DNA of 64,000 nt, taken from positions 806,001 to 870,000 of the forward strand of contig NZ_LT629771.1 of the NCBI RefSeq assembly GCF_900105175.1, given 5' to 3'. The notes beneath the pieces were generated by a model. That model was not told the origin of the DNA and searched no databases. It saw only the letters and a list, made by a program, of their open reading frames with translations. The position numbers and the translations under genes were made by a program. This DNA is from Jiangella sp. DSM 45060 (GTDB lineage: Bacteria > Actinomycetota > Actinomycetes > Jiangellales > Jiangellaceae). Below are positions 56,936 through 64,000 of the stretch, piece after piece. How positions within the stretch are numbered: position 1 is the stretch's first letter; every line of letters begins with the position of its first letter.

Positions 56936-58650
56936 AGAGGTGGTCCCGACGAGGCCGCATCACGCTGCCGGAACGGGTGACCGCGCTCCAGGAGGCGGTC
57001 GCGGCCGGCGGCAAGCGGCTGCCGGCCGACCTCGCCCAGACGGTGCAGGTCGTCGTCGACCGCGCCGGCGAGCGCCGTCAGCTCTCCGTCGAGCACACCG
57101 TCGTCGCGCTGGCCGGCGCCACGGGCAGCGGCAAGTCGACGCTGTTCAACCGCATCGCCGGCATGGAGGTCTCGGTCGTCGGCGTCCGCCGCCCCACGAC
57201 GTCCGACCCGCTCGCCGTCGTGTGGGGGACGCAGGGCGTGATCCCGCTGCTGGACTGGCTCGCCGTGCCGCCGCGGAACCGCGTCGCCCGCGAGAGCGTG
57301 CTCGACTCCGGTGAGAGCGACGACCTCGACGGCCTCGTCCTGCTGGACCTGCCCGACCACGACTCCACCCAGAAGGCGCACCGCGACACCGTCGACCGCC
57401 TCGTCGAGATGGTCGACCTCTTCGTCTGGATCCTCGACCCGCAGAAGTACGCCGACGCCGCCCTGCACGAGCGGTACCTGCGGCCGCTGGCGTCGCACCA
57501 GGGCGTCACCGTCATCGTGCTCAACCAGATCGACCGGCTCACCCGCGCCGACGTTGTCGAGTGCGTCACCGACCTGCGCGGGCTGCTCGACAAGGACGGG
57601 CTGGACGAGGTCCCGGTGGTCGCCCTGTCCGCCGCGACCGGCGACGGGGTCGAGGTGCTGGTCGACCTCATCCGGACCGCCGTCACCAAGCGCCGCGCCG
57701 TCGACGAGCGCATCGAGGCCGACATCAGGATGACGGCCGAGCTGGTGGCGACCGCGGTGGGCGCCGGCTCGCCGGGGACGGTGGGTGACGGGGAGCGGCG
57801 GCAGCTCGCCTCCGCCGTCGCCTCGGCGTCGGGCGCCGACGTGGTGGCGGAGGCGGCCGGACGCTCGTACCTGCAGCGGGCGCGCGTGGCGACCGGGTGG
57901 CCGATCACCCGCTGGCTGGGCCGGTTTCGACGCGATCCGCTGTCCAGGCTGGGCGTCCGCGTCCGGTCGTCCGCGTTGGCGCCGTCCGGCGGTGGGTCGG
58001 GGCTCGGCTCGGGCGGGTCCGGGCTCGGCTCGGCCGGGCCTGGCGGGCCGTCCGGGTCTGGTGGGTCTGGCGGTTCGTCCGCCCGGATCTCGTTGCCGGC
58101 GCCGACGCCGGTGCAGCGGTCGCGGTCGGATGCGGCGGTCCGCGAGTACGCCGACGCCGCGGCCGGTTCCCTCCCTCCGTCCTGGCGCGATTCCGTCCGC
58201 TCCGTCGCCGCGTCGGCCGGTACCCGGTTGCAGGACGAGCTCGACCGGCGGGTCGCCGGCACCGACTTCGGCATCGCGTCGCGGCCGGGCTGGTGGCGGC
58301 TGCTGAACGTGCTGCAGTGGCTCGCCCTCCTGACCGCGGCGGCGGGGGTGCTGTGGCTGCTCGCCCTGGCCGGCACCTCGTTCCTCCGTTTCGACGTCGC
58401 GGAGCCTTCGGTCGGCGGCCTCCCCGTGCCGACGGTCCTGCTGGCCGGCGGCTTGGTGCTGGGCGTGCTGCTCGGCCTCCTCGGTCTCGTCGCGGCCCGA
58501 CGTGGCAGCCGGCGTCAGGAGGCCCGGGTCCGCCGCCAACTCCGCGACCTCATCGACACCCTCGCCTCCGACGTCGTCGTCCAACCCATCGACGCCGAGC
58601 TGGCCAAGTACCGCGCCTTCACCACTGCCCTGGAACGGGCCCGCTCCTAG
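56932..58650 (+). CDS. YfjP-like GTPase, partner of the dynamin-like protein
   Basis: 572 residues. Complete G motifs: GATGSGKSTLFNRIAG (G1), RRPTTSDPLA (G2), VLLDLPDHDS (G3), VLNQIDRL (G4) and ALSAATGDG (G5). A glycine/serine-rich linker follows (about 345-380), then two helices near 460-525 (LLNVLQWLALLTAAAGVLWL and VLLAGGLVLGVLLGLLGLVA) and a basic amphipathic tail. Actinobacterial pairs of this kind are conserved next to each other and likely remodel membranes or act in cell division or stress. Function not established. Confidence 0.85.
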   Translation: MKRWSRRGRITLPERVTALQEAVAAGGKRLPADLAQTVQVVVDRAGERRQLSVEHTVVALAGATGSGKSTLFNRIAGMEVSVVGVRRPTTSDPLAVVWGTQGVIPLLDWLAVPPRNRVARESVLDSGESDDLDGLVLLDLPDHDSTQKAHRDTVDRLVEMVDLFVWILDPQKYADAALHERYLRPLASHQGVTVIVLNQIDRLTRADVVECVTDLRGLLDKDGLDEVPVVALSAATGDGVEVLVDLIRTAVTKRRAVDERIEADIRMTAELVATAVGAGSPGTVGDGERRQLASAVASASGADVVAEAAGRSYLQRARVATGWPITRWLGRFRRDPLSRLGVRVRSSALAPSGGGSGLGSGGSGLGSAGPGGPSGSGGSGGSSARISLPAPTPVQRSRSDAAVREYADAAAGSLPPSWRDSVRSVAASAGTRLQDELDRRVAGTDFGIASRPGWWRLLNVLQWLALLTAAAGVLWLLALAGTSFLRFDVAEPSVGGLPVPTVLLAGGLVLGVLLGLLGLVAARRGSRRQEARVRRQLRDLIDTLASDVVVQPIDAELAKYRAFTTALERARS

Positions 58651-59163
58651 CGCCCGTCCCCGGCGCGCCTGACCCGTCTCTGACGGACTCCATGCGCGCC
58701 TGAACCCCGTCTCTGGGACCCCTGCGCGCCTGAACCTCTGCCTCTGGGGGAGCCCGGCCCTCGCCCCCAGCCCGTGCCTCGCCCCAGCGCCAAACCCAGC
58801 TCACCCCTCGCCCCAGCGGCGGTCCGAGCTCACCCCTCGCCCCAGCGGCGGTCCGAGCTCACCCCTCGCCCCAGCGGCGGTCCGAGCTCACCCCTCGCCC
58901 CAGCGGCGGTCCGAGCTCACCCCTCGCCCCAGCGGCGGTCCGAGCTCACCCCTCGCCCCCAGCCCCAGCCCCAGCCCCAGCCCCATGTCGCTCCTTGTCG
59001 TCAGCCGGGCGCGTCGGACCGGCGGTACCGACCCCGCCGTTGTCCACAGCGCCGACGAGTTCGCGGAGTTGTCCACATTCCGCCGAACCGGCCTTTCGAT
59101 CACTCGCTTCGAACGGAAGTCTCGGGTGCATCACCCAACGGGAACGAGCACAGGAGCTGTCAG
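58651..59163. other. Non-coding tract with tandem repeats before ssb
   Basis: About 510 bp. Two short GCGCGCCTGAACC-type phrases (58690-58740), then five copies of a 29-bp unit (58801-58958), then an (CCCCAG)n run, then the ssb leader. No gene supported. The ssb promoter is probably in 59040-59140, which is AT-richer. Confidence 0.6.
58801..58958 (+). repeat. Perfect 29-bp tandem repeat, five full copies and part of a sixth
   Basis: Unit TCACCCCTCGCCCCAGCGGC followed by GGTCCGAGC repeats at 58801, 58830, 58859, 58888, 58917 and begins again at 58946 with no change. No spacers between units, so this is a tandem array, not CRISPR. Continues as (CCCCAG)n up to about 58985. Confidence 0.95.
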
Positions 59164-59982
59164 ATGAGCGAGGTCATGATCACCGTCGTGGGGAACGTCG
59201 CGACCGAACCCCGGCTGGACGAGACGAAGAAGGGCGAGACGTTCGCCAGCTTCCGGCTGGCCTGCAACGGTCAGCGGTACGACTCCCGGGCGCGGTCCTG
59301 GGTCGACGACGACACGTCCTTCTACACCGTCTACTGCTGGCGCTCGCCGCTGGCCGACAACATCAAGGCGTCGCTGCGCAAGGGCGATCCGGTGGTCGTG
59401 CACGGCCGGCTCAAGAACCGTGAGTGGCGCGACGACCAACATGTCGTGCGCATCTCGCCTGAGATCACGGCGCGCAGTCTCGGCCACGATCTCTACCGCG
59501 GTACGTCATCGTTCACCAAGGTCAGCCGCCAGCCGTTCCTCCCCGAGGACGACGACGCCGTCGACTCCGTGCGCGCCGCCTACCTCGTCACCCATGACGA
59601 GCAGGCAGTGGTCGACAAGCGCACGGGCGAGATCGTCTCCGGCGGACTCCCTGCCGCGTTGCCACCCGGTCGAGAACGGCCGGCCGAACCCGCTCCGGCG
59701 AACGGCCGCGTGCCTGCCAACGCGCCGGGACCGGTCGGCGACCGCCTGGCGGCCGGCGATCACATGCGTGCCGGCGATCGGATGATGGGCGACGACCGGT
59801 CGTCCGGCGCATCGAAGACCGCGTCCGCGACCGATGCGCGCGCCACCTCCAGATCCGTGCCGCCGGCCGTCGCCGCGACGGCCGATCCGGCAGCAGAGCC
59901 GCCGGAGGCGGGGGCGGAGGCGACGCCATCGCCGCGCTCCGGCAATCGCGCCCGCCGTGAGAAAGCGGGTGTCCCCGGCTGA
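59164..59982 (+). CDS. ssb: Single-stranded DNA-binding protein with an unusual C-terminus
   Basis: 272 residues from ATG 59164, AGGAG upstream. The OB fold MITVVGNVATEPRLDETKKG then FYTVYCWRSPLADNIKASLR and VVVHGRLKNREWRDDQHVVR is an SSB through about residue 120. The remaining 150 residues are Pro/Ala-rich and disordered. The normal tip, an acidic run ending in DDIPF-like, is missing; the protein ends RARREKAGVPG. Since the tip recruits repair and replication partners, this may be an SsbB-type paralogue with restricted partners rather than the housekeeping SSB. Confidence 0.85.
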   Translation: MSEVMITVVGNVATEPRLDETKKGETFASFRLACNGQRYDSRARSWVDDDTSFYTVYCWRSPLADNIKASLRKGDPVVVHGRLKNREWRDDQHVVRISPEITARSLGHDLYRGTSSFTKVSRQPFLPEDDDAVDSVRAAYLVTHDEQAVVDKRTGEIVSGGLPAALPPGRERPAEPAPANGRVPANAPGPVGDRLAAGDHMRAGDRMMGDDRSSGASKTASATDARATSRSVPPAVAATADPAAEPPEAGAEATPSPRSGNRARREKAGVPG

Positions 59983-60993
59983 CCCGACCCCGCGCCGTCG
60001 GTCGACGCTGTCCGCAACACGGGCCTCCCCCGACTCGTGCTGCGCCACGACGACCGACGGCGCGGCCCTTCATCGGCAAGTCTCGATCGCTGGGCCGCTG
60101 GTCGCTGGGTCGCCGCCGGGACGCTGGATCGACTGGGCGCTGGGTCGCCAAGGCCGCTGGGGTCGCCGGGTCGCCGGGAGGCCGGCGCACTGGGCCGCTG
60201 GGGTCGCCAGCGCCGGCTGGGGTTGCCAGGGTCGCCAGGGCCAGCTGGGGTCGCCGGGTCGCCGGGAGGCCGGCGCACTGGGCCGCTGGGGTCGCCAGCG
60301 CCGGCTGGGGTTGCCAGGGCCGGCTGAGGTCGCCGGGTCGCCGGGTCGCCGGGAGGCCGGCGCACTGGGCCGCTGGGGTCGCCAGGGCCGGCTGGGGTTG
60401 CCAGGGCCGGCTGGGGTCGCCGGGTGGCCGGTGCACTGGGTCGCCGGGTTGCCAGGGCCGGCTGGGGTCGCCGGGTCGCCGGGTCGCCCGGAGGCCGGCG
60501 CACTGGGCCGCTGGGCTGCGCCACCTCGCGGGCGCGGCGGCGATGCTGCGGATCGCAACGAACTCCTCGCCGCGGAGCCCGTGCCGCGCTCCGCGGCGAG
60601 GCCGGCCTCTCGCCATGACTGCGCTGGCACCGAACGAGGAACACCGACAACGAGAACCGTGCTGAGCCCGTGATCGACCCAGCCGACGGGCCGTGCCCGC
60701 CGATGGGCCGTGCCCGCCGATGGGCCGGCCCGCCGAGCGGCAGTGCCCCTAGACCGCGCGACACCCACACGGGGCCGGGCTCATCGACGAGAGGAGGACC
60801 GAACCGCCAGTCAACCCGAGGCAACGTCTGCCAGTACTCGGCTGACCAGGGCAGACCGTCGCCACCAACCCAGTCGTGGCCCACCGAGACCAGCGACGGC
60901 GGGCGGGAACGGGGCGTCGGCGGGTGCTGGCGTGCTCAGAGAGGGAGACGCGGTCGTCTCGGGTGGACGTGAGGCCGTACTCTTGGACTCGTT
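59983..60993. other. Gene-free tract with degenerate repeats before ettA
   Basis: About 1.0 kb with no supported gene; long open frames exist in all phases because of the repeats. Contains the roughly 87-bp array (60121-60520). The last 40 bases before ettA hold a probable TACTCT -10 element (60978-60983). Confidence 0.6.
60121..60520. repeat. Degenerate tandem repeat, unit about 87 bp
   Basis: The block GGGAGGCCGGCGCACTGGGC CGC recurs at 60176, 60264 and 60351, with divergent copies near 60434 and 60490. Between them lie variations of GGGGTCGCCAG(C/G)G CCGGCTGGGG and TTGCCAGGG. No single reading frame is preserved. Confidence 0.75.
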
Positions 60994-62670
60994 ATGGCGG
61001 ACTTCATTTACTCCATGCGTAAGGCGCGCAAAGCGCACGGTGACAAGGTCATCCTTGACGACGTCACGCTGTACTTCCTGCCAGGGGCGAAGATCGGCGT
61101 CGTCGGGCCCAACGGCGCCGGTAAATCGAGCATCCTGAAGATCATGGCGGGGCTCGACCAGCCGTCGAACGGTGACGCCCAGCTGGCGCCCGGCGCGACG
61201 GTCGGTTACCTCGCGCAGGAGCCGGCGCTGAACGAGGACAAGACCGTGCTCGGCAACGTCCAGGAGGGCGTGGCCGAGACTCTCGAGCTGATCAACCGGT
61301 TCAACGAGATCACCGAGAAGATGGCCGTCGACTACTCCGACGAGCTGCTCGAAGAGATGGGCAAGCTGCAGGAGCAGCTCGACCACCGCAACGCGTGGGA
61401 GCTGGACTCCCAGCTCGAGCAGGCGATGGACGCGCTGCGCTGCCCGCCGCCCGAGGCGGACGTGAAGGTGCTGTCCGGTGGCGAGCGCCGCCGGGTGGCG
61501 CTGTGCAAGCTCCTGCTCCAGCAGCCCGACCTGCTGCTGCTCGACGAGCCGACGAACCACCTCGACGCCGAGAGCGTGCTGTGGCTGGAACAGCACCTCG
61601 AGAAGTACCCCGGCGCGGTCATCGCCGTGACGCACGACCGGTACTTCCTCGACCACGTCGCGCAGTGGATCGCCGAGGTCGACCGCGGCCGCGTCCACGG
61701 CTACGAGGGCAACTACACGACGTACCTCGAGACCAAGGAAGCCCGCCTCAAGGTCGAGGGGCAGAAGGACGCCAAGCGCCAGCGTCGCCTGCGCGAAGAG
61801 CTGGAGTGGGTCCGCTCCAACGCCAAGGGCCGGCAGACGAAGCAGCGCGCCCGTCTCGATCGCTACGAGGAGATGGCGGCCGAGGCCGAGAAGACCCGCA
61901 AGCTCGACTTCGAGGAGATCCAGATCCCGCCGGGCCCGCGCCTGGGCAACCTCGTCGTCGAGGCGAACAAGGTCACGAAGGGCTTCGGCGAGCGCACGCT
62001 CATGCGCGACTTGTCGTTCACGCTGCCGCGCAACGGCATCGTCGGCGTCATCGGCCCGAACGGTGTCGGTAAGACGACGCTGTTCAAGATGATCGTCGGC
62101 CAGGAGGAGCCCGACGAGGGCTCGTTCCGCATCGGCGACACCGTCCGGCTGTCCTACGTCGACCAGTCGCGCGGCGGCATCGACCCGAAGAAGAACGTCT
62201 GGCAGGTCGTGTCCGACGAGCTCGACCACATCAAGGTCGGCCAGGTCGAGATGCCGAGCCGCGCCTATGTGTCGGCGTTCGGGTTCAAGGGCCCCGACCA
62301 GCAGAAGCCGGCCGGCGTGCTGTCCGGTGGCGAGCGCAACCGGCTGAACCTGGCACTGACGCTGAAGCAGGGCGGCAACCTGATCCTGCTCGACGAGCCG
62401 ACCAACGACCTCGACGTCGAGACGCTGCAGTCGCTCGAGAACGCGCTGCTCGAATTCCCCGGCTGCGCCGTCATCACGTCGCACGACCGGTGGTTCCTCG
62501 ACCGCGTCGCCACCCACATCCTCGCGTGGGAGGGCGACGACGAGGACCCGGCCAAGTGGTTCTGGTTCGAGGGCAACTTCGAGAGCTACGAGAAGAACAA
62601 GATCGAGCGGCTCGGCGCCGACGCCGCGCGCCCGCACCGGGTCACCTACCGCAAGCTCAGCCGCGACTAG
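60994..62670 (+). CDS. ettA: EttA, energy-dependent translational throttle
   Basis: 558 residues, the usual EttA length. Two ABC cassettes: GPNGAGKSS, LSGGERRRVALC and LLLDEPTNHLDAES in the first; GPNGVGKTT, LSGGERNRLNLA and LILLDEPTNDLDVETL in the second. The EttA arm/P-site tRNA interaction motif (around residues 90-135) and the linker REELEWVRSNAKGRQTKQRA are present. ABC-F factor that gates ribosomes by ATP/ADP ratio. No ribosome site before the ATG; -10 TACTCT is 10 bases upstream, so the mRNA is nearly leaderless. Followed by two thioesterases. Confidence 0.96.
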   Translation: MADFIYSMRKARKAHGDKVILDDVTLYFLPGAKIGVVGPNGAGKSSILKIMAGLDQPSNGDAQLAPGATVGYLAQEPALNEDKTVLGNVQEGVAETLELINRFNEITEKMAVDYSDELLEEMGKLQEQLDHRNAWELDSQLEQAMDALRCPPPEADVKVLSGGERRRVALCKLLLQQPDLLLLDEPTNHLDAESVLWLEQHLEKYPGAVIAVTHDRYFLDHVAQWIAEVDRGRVHGYEGNYTTYLETKEARLKVEGQKDAKRQRRLREELEWVRSNAKGRQTKQRARLDRYEEMAAEAEKTRKLDFEEIQIPPGPRLGNLVVEANKVTKGFGERTLMRDLSFTLPRNGIVGVIGPNGVGKTTLFKMIVGQEEPDEGSFRIGDTVRLSYVDQSRGGIDPKKNVWQVVSDELDHIKVGQVEMPSRAYVSAFGFKGPDQQKPAGVLSGGERNRLNLALTLKQGGNLILLDEPTNDLDVETLQSLENALLEFPGCAVITSHDRWFLDRVATHILAWEGDDEDPAKWFWFEGNFESYEKNKIERLGADAARPHRVTYRKLSRD

Positions 62671-62679
62671 GGGCCCGGC

Positions 62680-63132
62680 GTGCCGCGCCACGTGACACAC
62701 GTGCCCCTGCGCTGGGCCGACATGGACGCCTACGGTCATGTCAACAACGTCGTCTACCTGCGCTATCTGCAGGAGGCGCGCGTCGACATGCTGTTCGTCC
62801 ACGCCCCGAAGCAGGGGGCGGAGCAGCTCGCCGAGGGCGTCGTCGTGGCGCGGCACGAGATCAGCTACCACGCGCCGCTGCACTACCGAGCCGCGCCGGT
62901 GCGCGTCGAGACGTGGGTGCGGCGGGTCGGCAACTCGTCGTTCGACCTCGGCTACGAGGTGCTCGACGACGACGGCGACGGCATGCGGACGGTGTACGCG
63001 GTGGCGTCGACGGTGCTCGTGCCGTACGACCTCGAGGACGCGCGTCCGCGCCGGGTCGCGCACGAGGAACGGCTGGTGCTCGAGTCGTTCATCGAGCTCG
63101 ACGGGCCGGAGCCGGGGAAGGCGGCCGCGTGA
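62680..63132 (+). CDS. Hotdog-fold acyl-CoA thioesterase, first of two
   Basis: 150 residues from GTG 62680. WADMDAYGHVNNVVYLRYLQ is the 4HBT signature with catalytic Asp and Asn/His; EISYHAPLHYRAAPVRVETW follows. Hydrolyses acyl-CoA. Starts nine bases after ettA and overlaps its duplicate (GTGA), matching the conserved ettA-thioesterase order known in actinobacteria such as mycobacteria. Confidence 0.9.
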   Translation: MPRHVTHVPLRWADMDAYGHVNNVVYLRYLQEARVDMLFVHAPKQGAEQLAEGVVVARHEISYHAPLHYRAAPVRVETWVRRVGNSSFDLGYEVLDDDGDGMRTVYAVASTVLVPYDLEDARPRRVAHEERLVLESFIELDGPEPGKAAA

Positions 63133-63533
63133 GACACGTCTACGAGTGCTCCGTCCGGTTCGACGACCTCGACGCGTTCGGGCACGTCAACAACGTGACG
63201 TTCGCCGAATACCTGCAGGAGGCCCGGGTCGACTTCGCGCACCGCCAGCTCAGGTCGGGCAACACGGCGCACGAGGGCTCCGTCGTCGTGCACCAGAGCA
63301 TCGACTACCTCGCGCCGGTCCCGTTCCGCACCGAGCCGCTGCAGGTCGAGGTGTGGGTGACGCGCGTCGGCACCACGTCGTTCGAGGTCGCGTACGAGGT
63401 GAAGGACGCGTCGACGCTGTTCGCGCGGGCCACCGGAGTGCTGGTCGCGTTCGACGTCCGCGCGAACACGCCGCGGCCGGTCAGCCCGGCCGAGCGCGAG
63501 GTGCTCGACCGCTATCTCGAGCCGTCGCCATGA
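63129..63533 (+). CDS. Hotdog-fold acyl-CoA thioesterase, second of two
   Basis: 134 residues from GTG 63129. FDDLDAFGHVNNVTFAEYLQ and VVVHQSIDYLAPVPFRTEPL repeat the first gene's pattern at moderate identity, so the pair arose by tandem duplication or represents two specificities. Both keep the Asp and the HVNN. It overlaps the next start by ATGA. Confidence 0.88.
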   Translation: MRHVYECSVRFDDLDAFGHVNNVTFAEYLQEARVDFAHRQLRSGNTAHEGSVVVHQSIDYLAPVPFRTEPLQVEVWVTRVGTTSFEVAYEVKDASTLFARATGVLVAFDVRANTPRPVSPAEREVLDRYLEPSP

Positions 63534-64000
63534 CGTCGTTCGTCCCCGCTCAGCCGGGCGCCGCCGACGACCTCGCGATGTTCGCCCGCCGGGTCGCCAA
63601 GTACGAGCCCGACTCCGTCCTGCGCATCGTCGCCCACGGGACGGTCGCCGGCTGCTTCGCCGAGACGCCGTTCGACGCGCTTGCGCTGCGGGCCGTGGCC
63701 CTCGCCGAGCCCGCCGACTTCGACGTCGTCGTCGAGGCCGGCAACCTCGCCGCCCGGGCCGTCGGTGCGGCCGGGCGGTTCGAGCTGCCGCCGGCGCTGC
63801 CCGCGTTGCGGTGGGCGAGCAGCCTGCCGCCGCGGTCCGGCTGGACCGAACTCGCCCGGCTCCCGCTCACCGCTGTCATCGCCGACGTCGAACGCGGCGT
63901 CGAGGAGTTCCGCACCCGCGCCGTCGGAGTCGCCGACGGCAAGTCGCTGCGGGCGGGGAGGGCGGCACTCGAAGGGCTGGCGACGGAGATCTGGGACCGC
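63530..64000 (+). CDS. Conserved hypothetical protein, cut by window edge
   Basis: At least 157 residues (open at the window end) from ATG 63530. AADDLAMFARRVAKYEPDSV, IVAHGTVAGCFAETPFDALA and DFDVVVEAGNLAARAVGAAG occur. In mycobacteria a conserved hypothetical follows the thioesterase in the same order (Rv2475c, Rv2474c region, as I recall), so this is likely its counterpart. The stop is beyond the window. Confidence 0.7.
   Translation, partial: MTSFVPAQPGAADDLAMFARRVAKYEPDSVLRIVAHGTVAGCFAETPFDALALRAVALAEPADFDVVVEAGNLAARAVGAAGRFELPPALPALRWASSLPPRSGWTELARLPLTAVIADVERGVEEFRTRAVGVADGKSLRAGRAALEGLATEIWDR

Noticed and set aside
58801-58958. CRISPR array
   Set aside because: 29-bp units are directly adjacent with no variable spacers and no cas genes.
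60121-60520. PE/PPE-like or repeat-protein gene in the pre-ettA tract
   Set aside because: Repeats are not multiples of three in a shared phase and stay open in several phases because of composition; no start or ribosome site is convincing.

Overview
The window is about 70% G+C throughout, with frequent GTG starts, four-base ATGA/GTGA gene overlaps, Tat and lipoprotein secretion signals, and typical actinobacterial families (DUF3618, DUF3467, DUF6308, SAV_915-like, HxlR/ArsR/MarR regulators, ECF41-type sigma factor, Orn beside tRNA-His, EttA followed by hotdog thioesterases). It is therefore chromosomal DNA of a high-GC actinomycete. A Jiangella-like organism is possible, but that is a guess from gene content. 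No rRNA, CRISPR array, intact prophage or intact insertion sequence was seen.

Layout. 1-3822: truncated metE facing away from a cbiM-cbiQ-cbiO cobalt/nickel ECF transporter. 3823-4887: gene-free repeat tract. 4888-15000: secreted six-hairpin-glycosidase-like protein, giant DEAH helicase HrpA, a second gene-free repeat tract, then a GH65 phosphorylase with its beta-phosphoglucomutase. 15000-19150: NmrA-type reductase under a striking palindrome, a small alarmone synthetase, an Lrp regulator coupled to an SseB-like protein, a DUF6308 protein, and tRNA-Leu. 19161-26633: a large membrane protein, Bcp peroxiredoxin, DUF3618 and GroES-like proteins, a FUSC transporter, a stand-alone LigD-type polymerase, an APH-fold kinase, an acidic low-complexity membrane protein, and a zincin. 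26662-33174: thiolase/HxlR pair, a novel-looking 560-residue protein with two C-terminal membrane helices, small enzymes, and an ECF41-type sigma factor divergent from its probable targets.

33175-35322 is a graveyard. It holds a chimeric SpoIIAA-like gene, a frameshifted gene and a tyrosine-integrase stub lacking its catalytic tyrosine, ending at tRNA-Lys, which fits the remains of an integrated element. 35443-44882: DUF3467, CsbD, a MarR/YceI pair with two matching operators, a sialidase with its own operator, an 18-bp-armed palindrome beside a broken gene, tRNA-His and orn, a Zur-box-preceded aztD, a coiled-coil membrane protein, a 166-bp MITE-like element, and a phosphodiesterase-like secreted protein. 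45054-54567: small membrane proteins, an RmlD-like reductase, a stand-alone PD-(D/E)XK-type protein, a Tat-exported repeat protein, tRNA-Arg, YbaK, and a Nudix gene colliding with an MFS/ArsR unit. 55184-64000: a dynamin-like GTPase pair, tandem repeats, an SSB without the usual acidic tip, more repeats, EttA (probably leaderless), two tandem thioesterases, and a truncated hypothetical gene.

Connected functions. metE and cbiMQO tie B12-independent methionine synthesis to cobalt supply. GH65 plus beta-PGM forms a disaccharide phosphorolysis module. Several regulator/target pairs (MarR-YceI, ArsR-MFS, thiolase-HxlR, ECF41-SDR) carry recognisable symmetric or repeated sites. Three copies of a double-hairpin element and the MITE show small non-coding repeats spreading between genes.
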